This document shows, piece by piece, positions 35,735-44,149 of a stretch of DNA of 64,000 nucleotides (positions are counted from its first letter, which is position 1; every line of letters begins with the position of its first letter). Location: contig DIXU01000009.1 in NCBI GenBank assembly GCA_002436105.1, positions 349,178-413,177 on the forward strand. The letters run 5' to 3'. The DNA comes from Candidatus Aminicenantes bacterium UBA6072 (GTDB lineage Bacteria > Acidobacteriota > Aminicenantia > UBA2199). Both the position numbers and the translations under genes were made by a program. The notes below the pieces were generated by a model. The model was not told the DNA's origin. It saw only the letters and a list, made by a program, of their open reading frames with translations, and did not search any database.

Positions 35735-36686
35735 TGTCGTTCGCTCCGGGATCGGGATTCTTATAGGAGAAATAAAGGTTCTCATAATGGACGCGCAGCG
35801 GGACCTCGGCCTTCAGCGCCTGAAGGAATTCTTCATAGGCGGCGGTCATCCTGGCCGACAGCAGCTTGTTCTTGATCTGGTCCTGGACCGACGCCAGCGG
35901 CTGCATGCGCGACCGGCGCCGGCGCGTGACCTTGAAGAGATGGAAGCCATAGGGCGATTCGACGATGGGGCTGATCTCGTTCTCCTTCAGGGAGAATACC
36001 ACTTCCTCCATCTCCTGGGGCAGGGTCCCCTTTTCAAAGAACCCCATGAGGCCGCCCTTGCCCGCCTCGGGGGCGATGGATTCATCGCGGGCAACCTCGG
36101 CGAAACGTCCCGGCTGGTTGAGCAGCTCGGAGCGGATCCGCAGCAGCTTTTCGCGATCGTCGACCATGATCTGGTGCAGTTCGATCTCCTCGTCTTTCCG
36201 GTAGTCGTCCAGGTGCCCTTCGTAGTAGGCGGCGATCTCGGCATCGGGCACGTCGATCTCCCTGTAGGCCGCGGCCAGCAGGAATTTCTGCACCTGCAAG
36301 GTGTTGCGCACCATCTCGCCGTCGAGGTCGGGGGCCTGGCCCCGCGAACGGGCCTCGGCCAAAAAGGCGGTGACCTCCTCGTCAGTCACCGTGACGCCCT
36401 CCTGTTGGGCCTTGAACAGGATGACCTGCTGCTCACAGAAAACATCGAACAGCCGCGAGAGGAGCTTGTCGTTGTCCTGTTTCTCGAAAATATCGGCATA
36501 CTGCAGGCGGATGAAATTCTTCAGGTCGCGGTTGACCCGGCTGACGTCGCCGATGGTCAGGATGACTTTCTGCTCCAGGGCGGCGGCGGTTTCCCCAGCG
36601 GCTTGATCCTTGGCGTCAGCGGGCTTTCTTCTGCACTGAGCGAAAAAAACCGCCACGACCACCAGCACGACCCATTTTTTGTTCAT
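35688..36686 (-). CDS. PpiC/parvulin-type peptidylprolyl isomerase lipoprotein
   Basis: 332 residues. The signal peptide ends in a lipobox (FFAQC), so it is probably lipid-anchored like PrsA or PpiD-type chaperones. N-terminal helical chaperone region (LFDVFCEQQVILFKAQQEG), parvulin domain (about 165-265, EIELHQIMV, FAEVARDESIAPEAGKGG, GFFEKGTLPQEMEEVVFSL, ESPYGFHLFKV). First gene of a two-gene operon of secreted PPIases. Its promoter is leaderless and divergent from that of uppS. Confidence 0.87.
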   Translation of the reverse strand: MNKKWVVLVVVAVFFAQCRRKPADAKDQAAGETAAALEQKVILTIGDVSRVNRDLKNFIRLQYADIFEKQDNDKLLSRLFDVFCEQQVILFKAQQEGVTVTDEEVTAFLAEARSRGQAPDLDGEMVRNTLQVQKFLLAAAYREIDVPDAEIAAYYEGHLDDYRKDEEIELHQIMVDDREKLLRIRSELLNQPGRFAEVARDESIAPEAGKGGLMGFFEKGTLPQEMEEVVFSLKENEISPIVESPYGFHLFKVTRRRRSRMQPLASVQDQIKNKLLSARMTAAYEEFLQALKAEVPLRVHYENLYFSYKNPDPGANDNENKNFPGSDPLADG

Positions 36687-36694
36687 CGGGCGTC

Positions 36695-36723
36695 ATTATA
36701 CCCCAGCGGCGGCCCGATTTCAA
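36695..36723 (-). promoter_or_regulatory. Leaderless promoter of the PPIase operon
   Basis: Minus-strand TTGAAA (36718-36723), 17 bp, TATAAT (36695-36700), eight bases, ATG at 36686. It is back-to-back with the uppS promoter (-35 elements 30 bp apart). Confidence 0.65.
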
Positions 36724-36753
36724 TGTCATGACCCGGCATTGGCCGCCCTTCAT

Positions 36754-36782
36754 TTGACAAAAAAGCGGGGAAAAAATATAAT
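36754..36782 (+). promoter_or_regulatory. Consensus leaderless promoter of uppS
   Basis: Perfect TTGACA (36754-36759), 17 bp, perfect TATAAT (36777-36782), six bases, ATG at 36789. This is the clearest example of the leaderless layout in the window. Confidence 0.8.
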
Positions 36783-36788
36783 TCTTCA

Positions 36789-37547
36789 ATGGAAGACCAG
36801 GCCCTGGCCCCTTATCCCCCCGGAAGCGAGGAACGCGAGCTGATCGAGCGCATCGACAAGGCGCGCCTGCCGCTTCACGTGGCGATCACCATGGACGGCA
36901 ATGGCCGTTGGGCGCGACAGCGGGGCCTGGAACGCAATGCCGGGCACAGCGCCGGGGCCGAGGCGGCGCGCGAAGTGACCGAGGCCGCCGCCCGCCTGGG
37001 CATACGCTTCCTGACCCTGTTCACGTTCTCCAGCGAGAACTGGAAGCGCCCCCGCGGAGAGGTGCAGTTCCTCATGGACATGCTCTATGAGAACCTGCTG
37101 GATCGCCAGGACCTGCTGCTGGATAACGACATCCGCCTGAAGATCGTCGGCGACCTGGAGCGGCTGCCCGGCAAGCTGAGGAAGAAACTGCTCGAAGCCG
37201 AGGAGAATTCGCGGGAACACCAGCGCATGCAGGTCAACCTGGCGCTCAACTACGGCTCGCGCCAGGAGCTGCTGCGCGCCGTGCGCTCGATCGTTTCCGC
37301 CGGCATCCCCGCCGCCGCGATCGACGAGGAAACGTTCTCCCGCCATCTCTACACGGCGGGCTGCCCCGATCCCGACCTGCTGATCCGCACCTCGGGGGAG
37401 CAGCGCATTTCCAATTTCCTCCTCTACCAGATCGCCTACAGCGAGCTTTATTTCACCCCCATCCTGTGGCCCGACTTCCGGGCCGGGGAATTGTTCCGGG
37501 CCATCATCGACTACCAGGGCCGGGAAAGGAGATTCGGCAGCATATGA
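36789..37547 (+). CDS. uppS: Isoprenyl transferase (undecaprenyl diphosphate synthase)
   Basis: 252-residue cis-prenyltransferase making the undecaprenyl carrier for peptidoglycan and polysaccharides. Motifs: HVAITMDGNGRWARQRG (catalytic Asp), GHSAGAEAAREV, TLFTFSSENWKRP, NYGSRQELLRA and LIRTSGEQRISNFLL. Heads uppS-cdsA-dxr-rseP, a very common order in bacteria. Its TGA overlaps the cdsA start. Confidence 0.96.
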   Translation: MEDQALAPYPPGSEERELIERIDKARLPLHVAITMDGNGRWARQRGLERNAGHSAGAEAAREVTEAAARLGIRFLTLFTFSSENWKRPRGEVQFLMDMLYENLLDRQDLLLDNDIRLKIVGDLERLPGKLRKKLLEAEENSREHQRMQVNLALNYGSRQELLRAVRSIVSAGIPAAAIDEETFSRHLYTAGCPDPDLLIRTSGEQRISNFLLYQIAYSELYFTPILWPDFRAGELFRAIIDYQGRERRFGSI

Positions 37548-38344
37548 AAGACCTGGGACGGCGCCTGCCCACCACCATCGTGCTGATCGTTTCGGCCTAT
37601 GCGGCCATCCGCTGCCTGCCCGTTCCCTGGTTCGCCGTCCTGCTCTATTTCCTGGTCAGCCTGGCGGCCTGGGAATTGCTGCGCCTGACCCGGCCGTCCC
37701 GGCATGTGTGGCCGCTGGCCTTCAGCAACGGCCTGCTCATCGCCCTGGCGTTCATCGCCCCCTGGTTCGGCATCGGACTGGCCCTGGTCGCCTGCCTGCT
37801 GGCCGACGGGCTCTATTTCCTGCTCACCACTTCTTCGCGGGAGCGCCTGGATTCCTTCGCCCGCGACTGGGGCATCCTGGCCCTGGCCGTGATCTACCTC
37901 TACTTCCCCCTCTTTTTCATGCTGGAACTCAAGAAGCTGGGCCCCAACTATCTTTTCTTCATGATACTGGTCATCGCCATCGGCGACTCGGGCGCCTACT
38001 TCGTCGGCAGCGCCATCGGGCGGCACAAGATCTATCCGGTCGCTTCGCCGAAAAAGACTCTCGAGGGACTGGTGGCCGCCGTGCTGACGGCGGGCCTCAG
38101 CGGCTGGCTGTCGCTGCGGCTGTTCCCGCTGCCCGTGGCCGTGCCGACAGCGGTGGCCAGCGCCGCCCTCATCGGGCTTTTCTCGCAGCTGTCCGACCCG
38201 GTGGAATCGCTGTTCAAGCGCGCCGCCGGCCAGAAGGACTCCGGCACCCTGCTCCGCGGTCACGGCGGCGTCCTGGACCGCGTCGACAGCTACATCTTCT
38301 GCGCCCCGCTGCTGTATTTCATTGTCCTTTATTTTTGGAACTGA
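37544..38344 (+). CDS. cdsA: Phosphatidate cytidylyltransferase
   Basis: 266 residues, about seven to eight transmembrane helices; makes CDP-diacylglycerol. The C-terminal signature is present: IGDSGAYFVGSAIGRHK, SPKKTLEG, LSDPVESLFKRAAGQKDSG and GHGGVLDRVDS. ATG at 37544 overlaps the uppS TGA (ATGA); the longer in-frame extension to 37466 lies inside uppS and is ignored. A 14-codon ORF (38349-38393) fills the gap to dxr. Confidence 0.93.
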   Translation: MKDLGRRLPTTIVLIVSAYAAIRCLPVPWFAVLLYFLVSLAAWELLRLTRPSRHVWPLAFSNGLLIALAFIAPWFGIGLALVACLLADGLYFLLTTSSRERLDSFARDWGILALAVIYLYFPLFFMLELKKLGPNYLFFMILVIAIGDSGAYFVGSAIGRHKIYPVASPKKTLEGLVAAVLTAGLSGWLSLRLFPLPVAVPTAVASAALIGLFSQLSDPVESLFKRAAGQKDSGTLLRGHGGVLDRVDSYIFCAPLLYFIVLYFWN

Positions 38345-38386
38345 ACGCATGACCCCGGCGGCCAAGAAAAAAGCGCAGGCAGGCCG

Positions 38387-39544
38387 ATGGTGATGGGGAT
38401 CGTGCTCCTCGGTTCCACCGGCTCGATCGGCCGCAGCACGCTGGCCGTGCTCAGGGAGAACCGTGAGCACTTCCGGCTGCTGGCCCTGGCGGCCGGCGGC
38501 AACACCCAGCTGCTGGAGAAGCAGATCGCCGAATTCACCCCCCGGGCCGTCAGTGTCAGGGGGGAGAAGGCCGCCCGCGGGCTGCGGGAGCGTTTCCCCG
38601 GGCTTCAGGTCCTCCATGGCGCCGCCGGGCTGGACGAATTGGTCTCCCTCCCCGGCTGCGACTGCGTCGTGGCGGCCATCAACGGCACCGACGGCATGGC
38701 GGCCGCTTTCCGGGCCATCCGCCTGAAGCGCAGGCTGTGCCTTGCCAACAAGGAGACACTGGTCGCCGCCGGCGATTTCATCATGCGCGAGGCCAGCGCG
38801 AGCGGCGCCGAGATCATTCCCATCGACAGCGAGCAAAGCGCCATTTTCCAGTGCCTGCAGGGCCAGTCCCGGCATGTGCGCCGCGTCATCCTGACCGCCT
38901 CGGGCGGACCTTTCTTCAGGGAAAGGGAACGGGATTTCGCCACGATCACCGTGGAGCAGGCCCTGGCCCATCCCACCTGGTCCATGGGCCGCAAGATCAC
39001 CATCGACTCGGCCACGCTGATGAACAAGGCGCTGGAAATCATCGAGGCCAGCCATCTTTTCGGCCTGAAGCCGGAGCAGATCGACGTCGTCATCCACCCG
39101 CAGAGCGTGGTCCATTCCCTGGTGGAGTTCATCGACTCGTCGGTCCTGGCCCAGCTCGGCGTCCCGGACATGAGGCTTCCCATCCTCTATTCACTGACCC
39201 ATCCCGGGCGCGTCGCCGGCTCCTGCCCCAGCCTCGACCTGCCGGCGCTGCGCCAGCTGGATTTCTTCTCCGTCGACCCCCGCCGCTTCCCCTCCATCCC
39301 CCTGGCCTATGCCGTGCTGCGCCGGGGGGGGAACGCCGGGGCCGTCTTCAACACGGCCAACGAGGTCGCGGTGGACTATTTCCTGTCGGGCCGCATCGGT
39401 TTCGCCGCCATCTTTTCCGTCGTTGAACGCATGCTGGAGCGGATGGAATCCCAGCCCCTGATGGGCCTGGAAGACGTCCTGGAGACCATCGCCCTCACCC
39501 GCAGGAAAACGATCGCGCACATCGAAAAAGAGGTAATGAAATGA
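38387..39544 (+). CDS. dxr: 1-deoxy-D-xylulose 5-phosphate reductoisomerase
   Basis: 385 residues; commits DXP to the MEP isoprenoid pathway, feeding uppS. N-terminal NADPH motif VLLGSTGSIGRSTL, LANKETLVAAGDF, IPIDSEQSAIFQCL (metal and substrate residues), LTASGGPFF, HPTWSMGRKITIDSATLMNK. Start may be 38387 or 38393: a short ORF from 38349 ends in TGATG, overlapping the second Met, which would permit coupling there. Overlaps rseP by four bases. Confidence 0.95.
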   Translation: MVMGIVLLGSTGSIGRSTLAVLRENREHFRLLALAAGGNTQLLEKQIAEFTPRAVSVRGEKAARGLRERFPGLQVLHGAAGLDELVSLPGCDCVVAAINGTDGMAAAFRAIRLKRRLCLANKETLVAAGDFIMREASASGAEIIPIDSEQSAIFQCLQGQSRHVRRVILTASGGPFFRERERDFATITVEQALAHPTWSMGRKITIDSATLMNKALEIIEASHLFGLKPEQIDVVIHPQSVVHSLVEFIDSSVLAQLGVPDMRLPILYSLTHPGRVAGSCPSLDLPALRQLDFFSVDPRRFPSIPLAYAVLRRGGNAGAVFNTANEVAVDYFLSGRIGFAAIFSVVERMLERMESQPLMGLEDVLETIALTRRKTIAHIEKEVMK

Positions 39545-40875
39545 ACATCGTCTACCAGTTCCTGACCTTTCTGGTCGTGCTGGGGATCATCGTTTTGGTC
39601 CACGAGCTGGGCCATTATTTCGCCGCCCGGCTGATGAAGATCCGCGTCGAAGTATTCTCCTTCGGCTTCGGCAGGAGACTTTTCGGCAGGAAGATCGGCG
39701 ACACCGATTTCCGCGTCAGCCTGGTGCCGGTCGGCGGCTACGTGCGCATGGCCGGGGAGGAGGATTTCGATCCCGCCCACCCGGCCCCCGACCAGTTCAT
39801 GGCCAAGAACCGGGCGCAAAAGATCTTCACCCTGGTGATGGGCCCGCTGATGAACCTGGTGCTGGCGCTGCTGCTCATCACCGGCGTCAACATGAGCGGC
39901 GTGGAGGTCGACGCCTACAAGCTGGAACCGCCGGCCATCGGCTACGTCGTAAAGGGTTCGCCGGCCGAAAAAGCGGGGCTGCGCCCCGGGGACCTGCTGC
40001 TGGCGATCAACGGCAGGAAGACCCCCACCTGGAAGGAAGTGGAAATCACCATCGGCACCAATCCCAAGGAGAGCCTGAAGGTCGATTTCCTGCGCGACGG
40101 CGCCTCGCGGACAACGCAGCTCAGCGTGGGCTCCAGCTCGCGTTACGAGATCGGCTACGCGGGATTCTACTGGCCGCTGCCGTCCGAGATCGACCGCGTC
40201 GCCCCGGGTTATCCCGCGGCCAAAGCGGGGCTGCGGCCCGGCGACCGCATCATGGCCGTCGACGGCCGCCCGGTGGCCACCTACTTCGAACTGGCCGACA
40301 TCATCCATGCCGCGCCGGGAAGAGAGCTGCAGCTGGATGTTCAGCGCGACGGGCGCTCGCTTTCCGTCCGGCTCACGCCGGTGGCCGAGAACGGGATCGG
40401 GCTCATCGGCTTCAACGTCAGAGTCGCCACCGCCCGGGTCCAGTACGGACTGGCCGCCGCGGTCAGGAACAGTTTCCAGGAGGCCGGCCGCCTGATCCGC
40501 CTGACCTTCGAGGCCTTCCGCAAGATCGCCCAGCGCAAGATGTCGGTCAGGAGCTTTTCCGGCCCCATCGAGATCGCCCGCGTATCGCAGCAGGCGCTGG
40601 AGAGCGGTTTCGCCAATTTCTTCATGCTCATCGCCTTCATCTCGCTGCAGCTGGGGATCGTCAACCTCTTCCCCATCCCCGGGCTTGACGGCGGCCACCT
40701 GCTGATCTTCGTCATCGAGGCGGTCATCCGCCGCGACCTGAACCAGAAGCTGAAGAACATCCTGCTCTATGCCGGCTTCGCCTTCCTGCTCGCCCTGATG
40801 GCGTTCGTCGTGCTCAACGACATCGCCAAGACCCTGCCCAACGGCTGGAAGACCCTGCTGCCGTTCCTGGAGTAG
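39541..40875 (+). CDS. rseP: RIP zinc metalloprotease RseP (site-2 protease)
   Basis: 444 residues. Zinc site LVHELGHYFAAR (HExxH) in the first transmembrane helix, PVGGYVRMAGEED, two tandem PDZ domains (about 135-215 GSPAEKAGLRPGD and 220-300 GYPAAKAGLRPGD), and the second metal ligand region NLFPIPGLDGGHL. It cleaves transmembrane anti-sigma factors and remnant signal peptides; the putative anti-sigma at 23493-23840 is a conceivable client (inference). End of the uppS operon, convergent with coaD. Confidence 0.95.
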   Translation: MNIVYQFLTFLVVLGIIVLVHELGHYFAARLMKIRVEVFSFGFGRRLFGRKIGDTDFRVSLVPVGGYVRMAGEEDFDPAHPAPDQFMAKNRAQKIFTLVMGPLMNLVLALLLITGVNMSGVEVDAYKLEPPAIGYVVKGSPAEKAGLRPGDLLLAINGRKTPTWKEVEITIGTNPKESLKVDFLRDGASRTTQLSVGSSSRYEIGYAGFYWPLPSEIDRVAPGYPAAKAGLRPGDRIMAVDGRPVATYFELADIIHAAPGRELQLDVQRDGRSLSVRLTPVAENGIGLIGFNVRVATARVQYGLAAAVRNSFQEAGRLIRLTFEAFRKIAQRKMSVRSFSGPIEIARVSQQALESGFANFFMLIAFISLQLGIVNLFPIPGLDGGHLLIFVIEAVIRRDLNQKLKNILLYAGFAFLLALMAFVVLNDIAKTLPNGWKTLLPFLE

Positions 40876-40892
40876 CCGTAACGGGCGCCCGC

Positions 40893-41384
40893 TCAGCGCC
40901 GGCGGAATTTCTCCTTGAGCATGCGGTCGACGATGTTCGGCACCATGGAGCCCACCTCGCCGCCCAGCATGTAGATCTCCTTGACCAGCTTCGAGCTGAG
41001 AAAGGAATAGGACTCGGACGGCACGAAAAAGATCGTCTCGATGCGCGGCTCGATCTTGCGGTTCATCAGCGCCATCTGGAACTCGATCTCGAAGTCGGAG
41101 ATGGCCCGCAGGCCGCGGACGATGGTCGTGACGTTGCGCCGCTTGACGTAATCGACCAGCAGGCCCTCGAAATGGTCGACCTCGATCTTTTCCCTGTCCG
41201 GGAACGCCTCGCGCAGCATTTGACAGCGCTCGTTCAGGTCAAAGAGATACGTCTTGTCGGGGTTTTTCAGCACCGCCACGATGATCTTGTCGAATATCTT
41301 CAATCCGCGCTGGATGATATCGATGTGGCCGTTGGTCAACGGGTCGTACGAACCGGGATAGACCGCCATGCTTTTCTCATTCAT
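40893..41384 (-). CDS. coaD: Pantetheine-phosphate adenylyltransferase
   Basis: 163 residues, normal size. Fourth step of coenzyme A synthesis. Motifs: AVYPGSYDPLTNGHIDII (T/HxGH nucleotidyltransferase), VDYVKRRNVTTIVRGLRAISDFE, MNRKIEPRIETIFFV and YSFLSSKLVKEI. Overlaps the UPF0200-like kinase gene by 8 bp at its 5' end. Confidence 0.96.
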   Translation of the reverse strand: MNEKSMAVYPGSYDPLTNGHIDIIQRGLKIFDKIIVAVLKNPDKTYLFDLNERCQMLREAFPDREKIEVDHFEGLLVDYVKRRNVTTIVRGLRAISDFEIEFQMALMNRKIEPRIETIFFVPSESYSFLSSKLVKEIYMLGGEVGSMVPNIVDRMLKEKFRRR

Positions 41385-41958
41385 GTCCCGCTCCTATTTT
41401 TTCCAGGACCGCGTCCAGGCGGTCCCGCAGCCCGGCCAGCGTGCCGTTGTTGTCGATGGAGAAATCGGCCAGGGCCAGCGCCGGCCCGACCTGCTGGCCG
41501 TTTGCCGGCTCTCCCAGCCCCCATTCGCGGTCCAGGGCCGCCCGCAGCTCCCTTTCGGCGCCGGCGTCGCTGGCGCGGCCCCGCGCCTTCATCCGCGCCA
41601 GGATGGTCGGGACGGAGCACTCGACGCCGATCAGGATAAAGGCGTCGATCCTTCTCAGCTCCAGCACTTCGGCGGGATTGCGGATGCCGTCGATCACCCA
41701 GCGTGCTTCCACGGCGGCGGCGACCTCTTCGCGTACCCGGCGGCCGAGCACGCCGGCGCCGCCCTGGGCACGCAGGCGGTTGCCGATGTCCTGCATGCGC
41801 GAACGGTCGACGGTTCCGCCCTCGCGGGCCGCCTCGCGGCGGACGATATCGGAAAGGGATATGTAGGAGAAGCCGCGCTCGCGGAGCATGCGCGCCACCT
41901 CGCCCTTTCCCGAGGCCATGCGCCCGGTCAGGCCGATGCAGAGCTTCCTCGCCCCCAT
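41377..41958 (-). CDS. UPF0200-like P-loop nucleotide kinase
   Basis: 193 residues. Walker A GLTGRMASGKGEVA, SLSDIVRREAAREG, GGAGVLGRRV, WVIDGIRNPAEV, the LID-like ARGRAS, and ALADFSIDNNGTLAGLRDRL. This order matches UPF0200/adenylate-kinase-like proteins known mainly from archaea, and less well the bacterial CoaE. Position between dCMP deaminase and coaD fits either a nucleotide kinase or a dephospho-CoA kinase analogue; the sequence does not decide. ATG at 41958 lies one base after the upstream stop. Confidence 0.7.
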   Translation of the reverse strand: MGARKLCIGLTGRMASGKGEVARMLRERGFSYISLSDIVRREAAREGGTVDRSRMQDIGNRLRAQGGAGVLGRRVREEVAAAVEARWVIDGIRNPAEVLELRRIDAFILIGVECSVPTILARMKARGRASDAGAERELRAALDREWGLGEPANGQQVGPALALADFSIDNNGTLAGLRDRLDAVLEKIGAGHE

Positions 41959-41959
41959 C

Positions 41960-42478
41960 CTATTCCACCCGGCCGTAGCGCACGCTGTCTTCCAGGATAT
42001 CCTGCTCCCGCCACTCGCGCGCCCAATCCTCCACCAGGAAGATGCGGCGGCGCTCGCCGCCGGGGTGGGCGACCACGACGCGCTTCAACCCGGCGTTGAT
42101 GATCATCTTCTTGCAGATGAAGCAGGGGAAGGCGAAGATGGCTTGGCCCGTTTCGCGGTCCTCGCCGAAGATGTACATGTCGCCCCCGAGCAGGCTGACC
42201 CCGGCGCGGGCGGCGTTGATGATGGCGTTCTGCTCGGCATGGACCGAGCGGCACAGCTCGTACTGGGTGCCGGAGGGGATCTGCAGCTTGCGGCGCAGGC
42301 AGAAGCCATGGTCGAGCGAGCTGCGCGTGTGGCGCGGCGCCCCGACATAGCCGGCGGCGATGATCTGGTCCTCCTTGACGATGATGGCGCCGATGAGCAC
42401 CTTGAGGCAGGTGGAGCGCTGCGCGACCACCTGGGCGATATTCAGGTAATATTCTTCCTTGGCCGGACGTTCGATCAT
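41960..42478 (-). CDS. dCMP deaminase family protein
   Basis: 172 residues; zinc-dependent deoxycytidylate deaminase. Zinc/active site SVHAEQNAIINAA (HAE) and FPCFICKKMIINAG (PCxxC), with the extra conserved EYYLNIAQVVAQRSTC and GYVGAPRHT of the dCMP-deaminase/ComEB subgroup. It would supply dUMP for thymidylate synthesis. The leaderless promoter leaves only GGAGCC between -10 and ATG, which could also serve as a minimal ribosome-binding site. Confidence 0.9.
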   Translation of the reverse strand: MIERPAKEEYYLNIAQVVAQRSTCLKVLIGAIIVKEDQIIAAGYVGAPRHTRSSLDHGFCLRRKLQIPSGTQYELCRSVHAEQNAIINAARAGVSLLGGDMYIFGEDRETGQAIFAFPCFICKKMIINAGLKRVVVAHPGGERRRIFLVEDWAREWREQDILEDSVRYGRVE

Positions 42479-42484
42479 GGCTCC

Positions 42485-42513
42485 ATCATACCCGCCGGCG
42501 TCCGGTTTTGCAA
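42485..42513 (-). promoter_or_regulatory. Leaderless promoter of the dCMP deaminase-coaD operon
   Basis: Minus-strand TTGCAA (42508-42513), 17 bp, TATGAT (42485-42490), six bases, ATG at 42478. Confidence 0.6.
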
Positions 42514-42543
42514 ATCACGCGGTGGCCGGACCGGCGCGGGAAC

Positions 42544-43035
42544 CTAGGACTGGACTTCCTCGATCACGACCCGCCGCATCAGATCTCCCTGGCGGACGGC
42601 ATCGACCACCTCCTGCCCGGCGACCACCCTGCCGAAGACGGTGTGCTTGCCGTCGAGGTGCGGCTGCGGCGCGTGGGTGATGAAGAACTGGCTGCCGTTG
42701 GTGTCGGGTCCGGCGTTGGCCATCGAGAGCGACCCGGTCTCATGGCGCAGGGGATTGCCCTGCGTCTCGTCCGCGAAGCGATACCCCGGGCCGCCGCGGC
42801 CGCTCCCCGTCGGGTCGCCGCCCTGGATCATGAAATCGGCGATGACGCGGTGGAAGGCGACGCCGTCGTAAAAGCCCTCGCGGGCCAGGAAAACGAAATT
42901 ATTGACCGTCCGGGGCGCATGCTGCGCGTACAGGTCGATGACGATCGCGCCGTGTTCCGTCTCGATGCGCGCCCGGTAGCTGCGCCGGGCGTCGATCTGC
43001 AGCGGCGGCGGACTGTTCCATTGCTTGCCTATCAT
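42544..43035 (-). CDS. Cyclophilin-type peptidylprolyl isomerase
   Basis: 163 residues; cytoplasmic (no signal peptide). Active-site sequences VAFHRVIADFMIQGGDPTG (catalytic Arg, FMxQGGD), GSLSMANAGPDTNGSQFFI and HLDGKHTVFGRV are canonical. ATG 43035 is preceded by AGGAGG at 7 nt; the frame extends to 43137 across the promoter and is not used. Monocistronic with a leader of about 60 nt. Confidence 0.94.
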   Translation of the reverse strand: MIGKQWNSPPPLQIDARRSYRARIETEHGAIVIDLYAQHAPRTVNNFVFLAREGFYDGVAFHRVIADFMIQGGDPTGSGRGGPGYRFADETQGNPLRHETGSLSMANAGPDTNGSQFFITHAPQPHLDGKHTVFGRVVAGQEVVDAVRQGDLMRRVVIEEVQS

Positions 43036-43098
43036 GGGGCGTACCTCCTGGGTGTTCCCTGCGCTCGCGCGGCGGGATTCCGCCACGCCTTCGCCGGC

Positions 43099-43127
43099 AT
43101 TGTAGCAGAATCGGGCGCTCGATTCAA
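43099..43127 (-). promoter_or_regulatory. Promoter of the cyclophilin gene
   Basis: Minus-strand TTGAAT (43122-43127), 17 bp, TACAAT (43099-43104). Unlike many promoters here it leaves a leader of about 55-60 nt with a good ribosome-binding site. Confidence 0.6.
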
Positions 43128-43188
43128 AAACCGCCATTCCGGCACGGGATGAGGCAAGGCGACAGAAAACTCGCCCGGGTGGCTGAAG

Positions 43189-43839
43189 TCAGCGCGCCCG
43201 CGAGGCGAGGAAGCGGCTCACCTCGGCGATTCCGGCCAAATCGTAGCCATGGAGAGGCAGGACGATGCCATGGCCCATTTTGTCGCCGGCGGTCACGAAG
43301 CGGGCATTCAATTTTTTGGATTTTTCCTCTTCGGAAAGGCTCGGGTGTTTGTGGTCGATCCAGAAGTTGCCGTAGCCGAGGCGGATGAGAAGGTCGAATG
43401 CAGCGGAGGGTTTCAAGCGGTACTGTTTTCCGTTTTCCAGCTGCAGGAAGCCGTGGAGCGAATCGAAGTACGGCGATGTTTTGAACAGGCGCGCTTCGGC
43501 CCAGAGCGTCAGGGAGCGCCTCGCTTCCGGAGCGATGCGCCCGACCGGGCGGCCGATCGGCGCGCGCAGGCTCCAGGTCCCGACCGGATCGATCTCGATC
43601 CACGCCACACGGGTGAACTGCCGCGAAAGCTCCAGGACGCAGAAACCGGCCGCGGCCAGGGAGACGACGGCAGTGATCCAAAGTTGAGGAATTCTTAATG
43701 GCGAGCGCCGGGACACATTGAAGCCGATGGCCAGCGCGATGAGGGCGAGGAAGAACAGTGCGCCCAATCCGTAGCCGGCGACCGAGGCCCAGGCCCCGGC
43801 GCTTCCCCCCGCCAGCCGGATCGTGGCTCCGCTGATCAT
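43189..43839 (-). CDS. Hypothetical membrane protein
   Basis: 216 residues from ATG 43839 (GGAAGAG site upstream). Two transmembrane helices (about 15-40, LGALFFLALIALAIGF; about 50-72, LWITAVVSLAAAGFCVLEL) precede a soluble domain that resembles no family I recognise (WIEIDPVGTWSLRAPIGRPV, LGYGNFWIDHKHPSLSE). It lies 13 nt after a 98-residue protein of unknown function, in a three-gene operon. Confidence 0.65.
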   Translation of the reverse strand: MISGATIRLAGGSAGAWASVAGYGLGALFFLALIALAIGFNVSRRSPLRIPQLWITAVVSLAAAGFCVLELSRQFTRVAWIEIDPVGTWSLRAPIGRPVGRIAPEARRSLTLWAEARLFKTSPYFDSLHGFLQLENGKQYRLKPSAAFDLLIRLGYGNFWIDHKHPSLSEEEKSKKLNARFVTAGDKMGHGIVLPLHGYDLAGIAEVSRFLASRAR

Positions 43840-43852
43840 GGTGGTCTCTTCC

Positions 43853-44149
43853 TTACAGCGGGCCGCTGTAGTCGGTGTTGCTGATCCCCTCGCGCGCCAC
43901 CCAGCCGATCCGGGTGCGGATAGCGGCGGCGAACGCCGGCCCGCGCCAATCGGAGCCCGCCCAACCGACATCGATCTGGGCCATGATTCGCCGGAGCTCC
44001 CGCCCCTCCTCCAGGAGGGTGATGACGTAATAGCCGTTGTCGTTGCGCTGATCATAACTGTCGAATCGCGCGGTCCAGGAGCGCGTCCCGTCGATGACGA
44101 CCGGTTCGTCGAAGTTCGGCCAGACGAAGTCCATCGGCTCACCCGTCAT
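43853..44149 (-). CDS. Hypothetical protein, 98 residues
   Basis: Acidic, aromatic-rich small protein (DFVWPNFDEPVVIDGTRSW, YYVITLLEEGRELRRIMAQI) with no signal peptide or membrane segment. The tail INDAL-like alternation suggests a small beta-rich fold, but I recognise no family. ATG overlaps the stop of the upstream Cys-rich gene (ATGA). Middle gene of the three-gene operon. Confidence 0.6.
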   Translation of the reverse strand: MTGEPMDFVWPNFDEPVVIDGTRSWTARFDSYDQRNDNGYYVITLLEEGRELRRIMAQIDVGWAGSDWRGPAFAAAIRTRIGWVAREGISNTDYSGPL

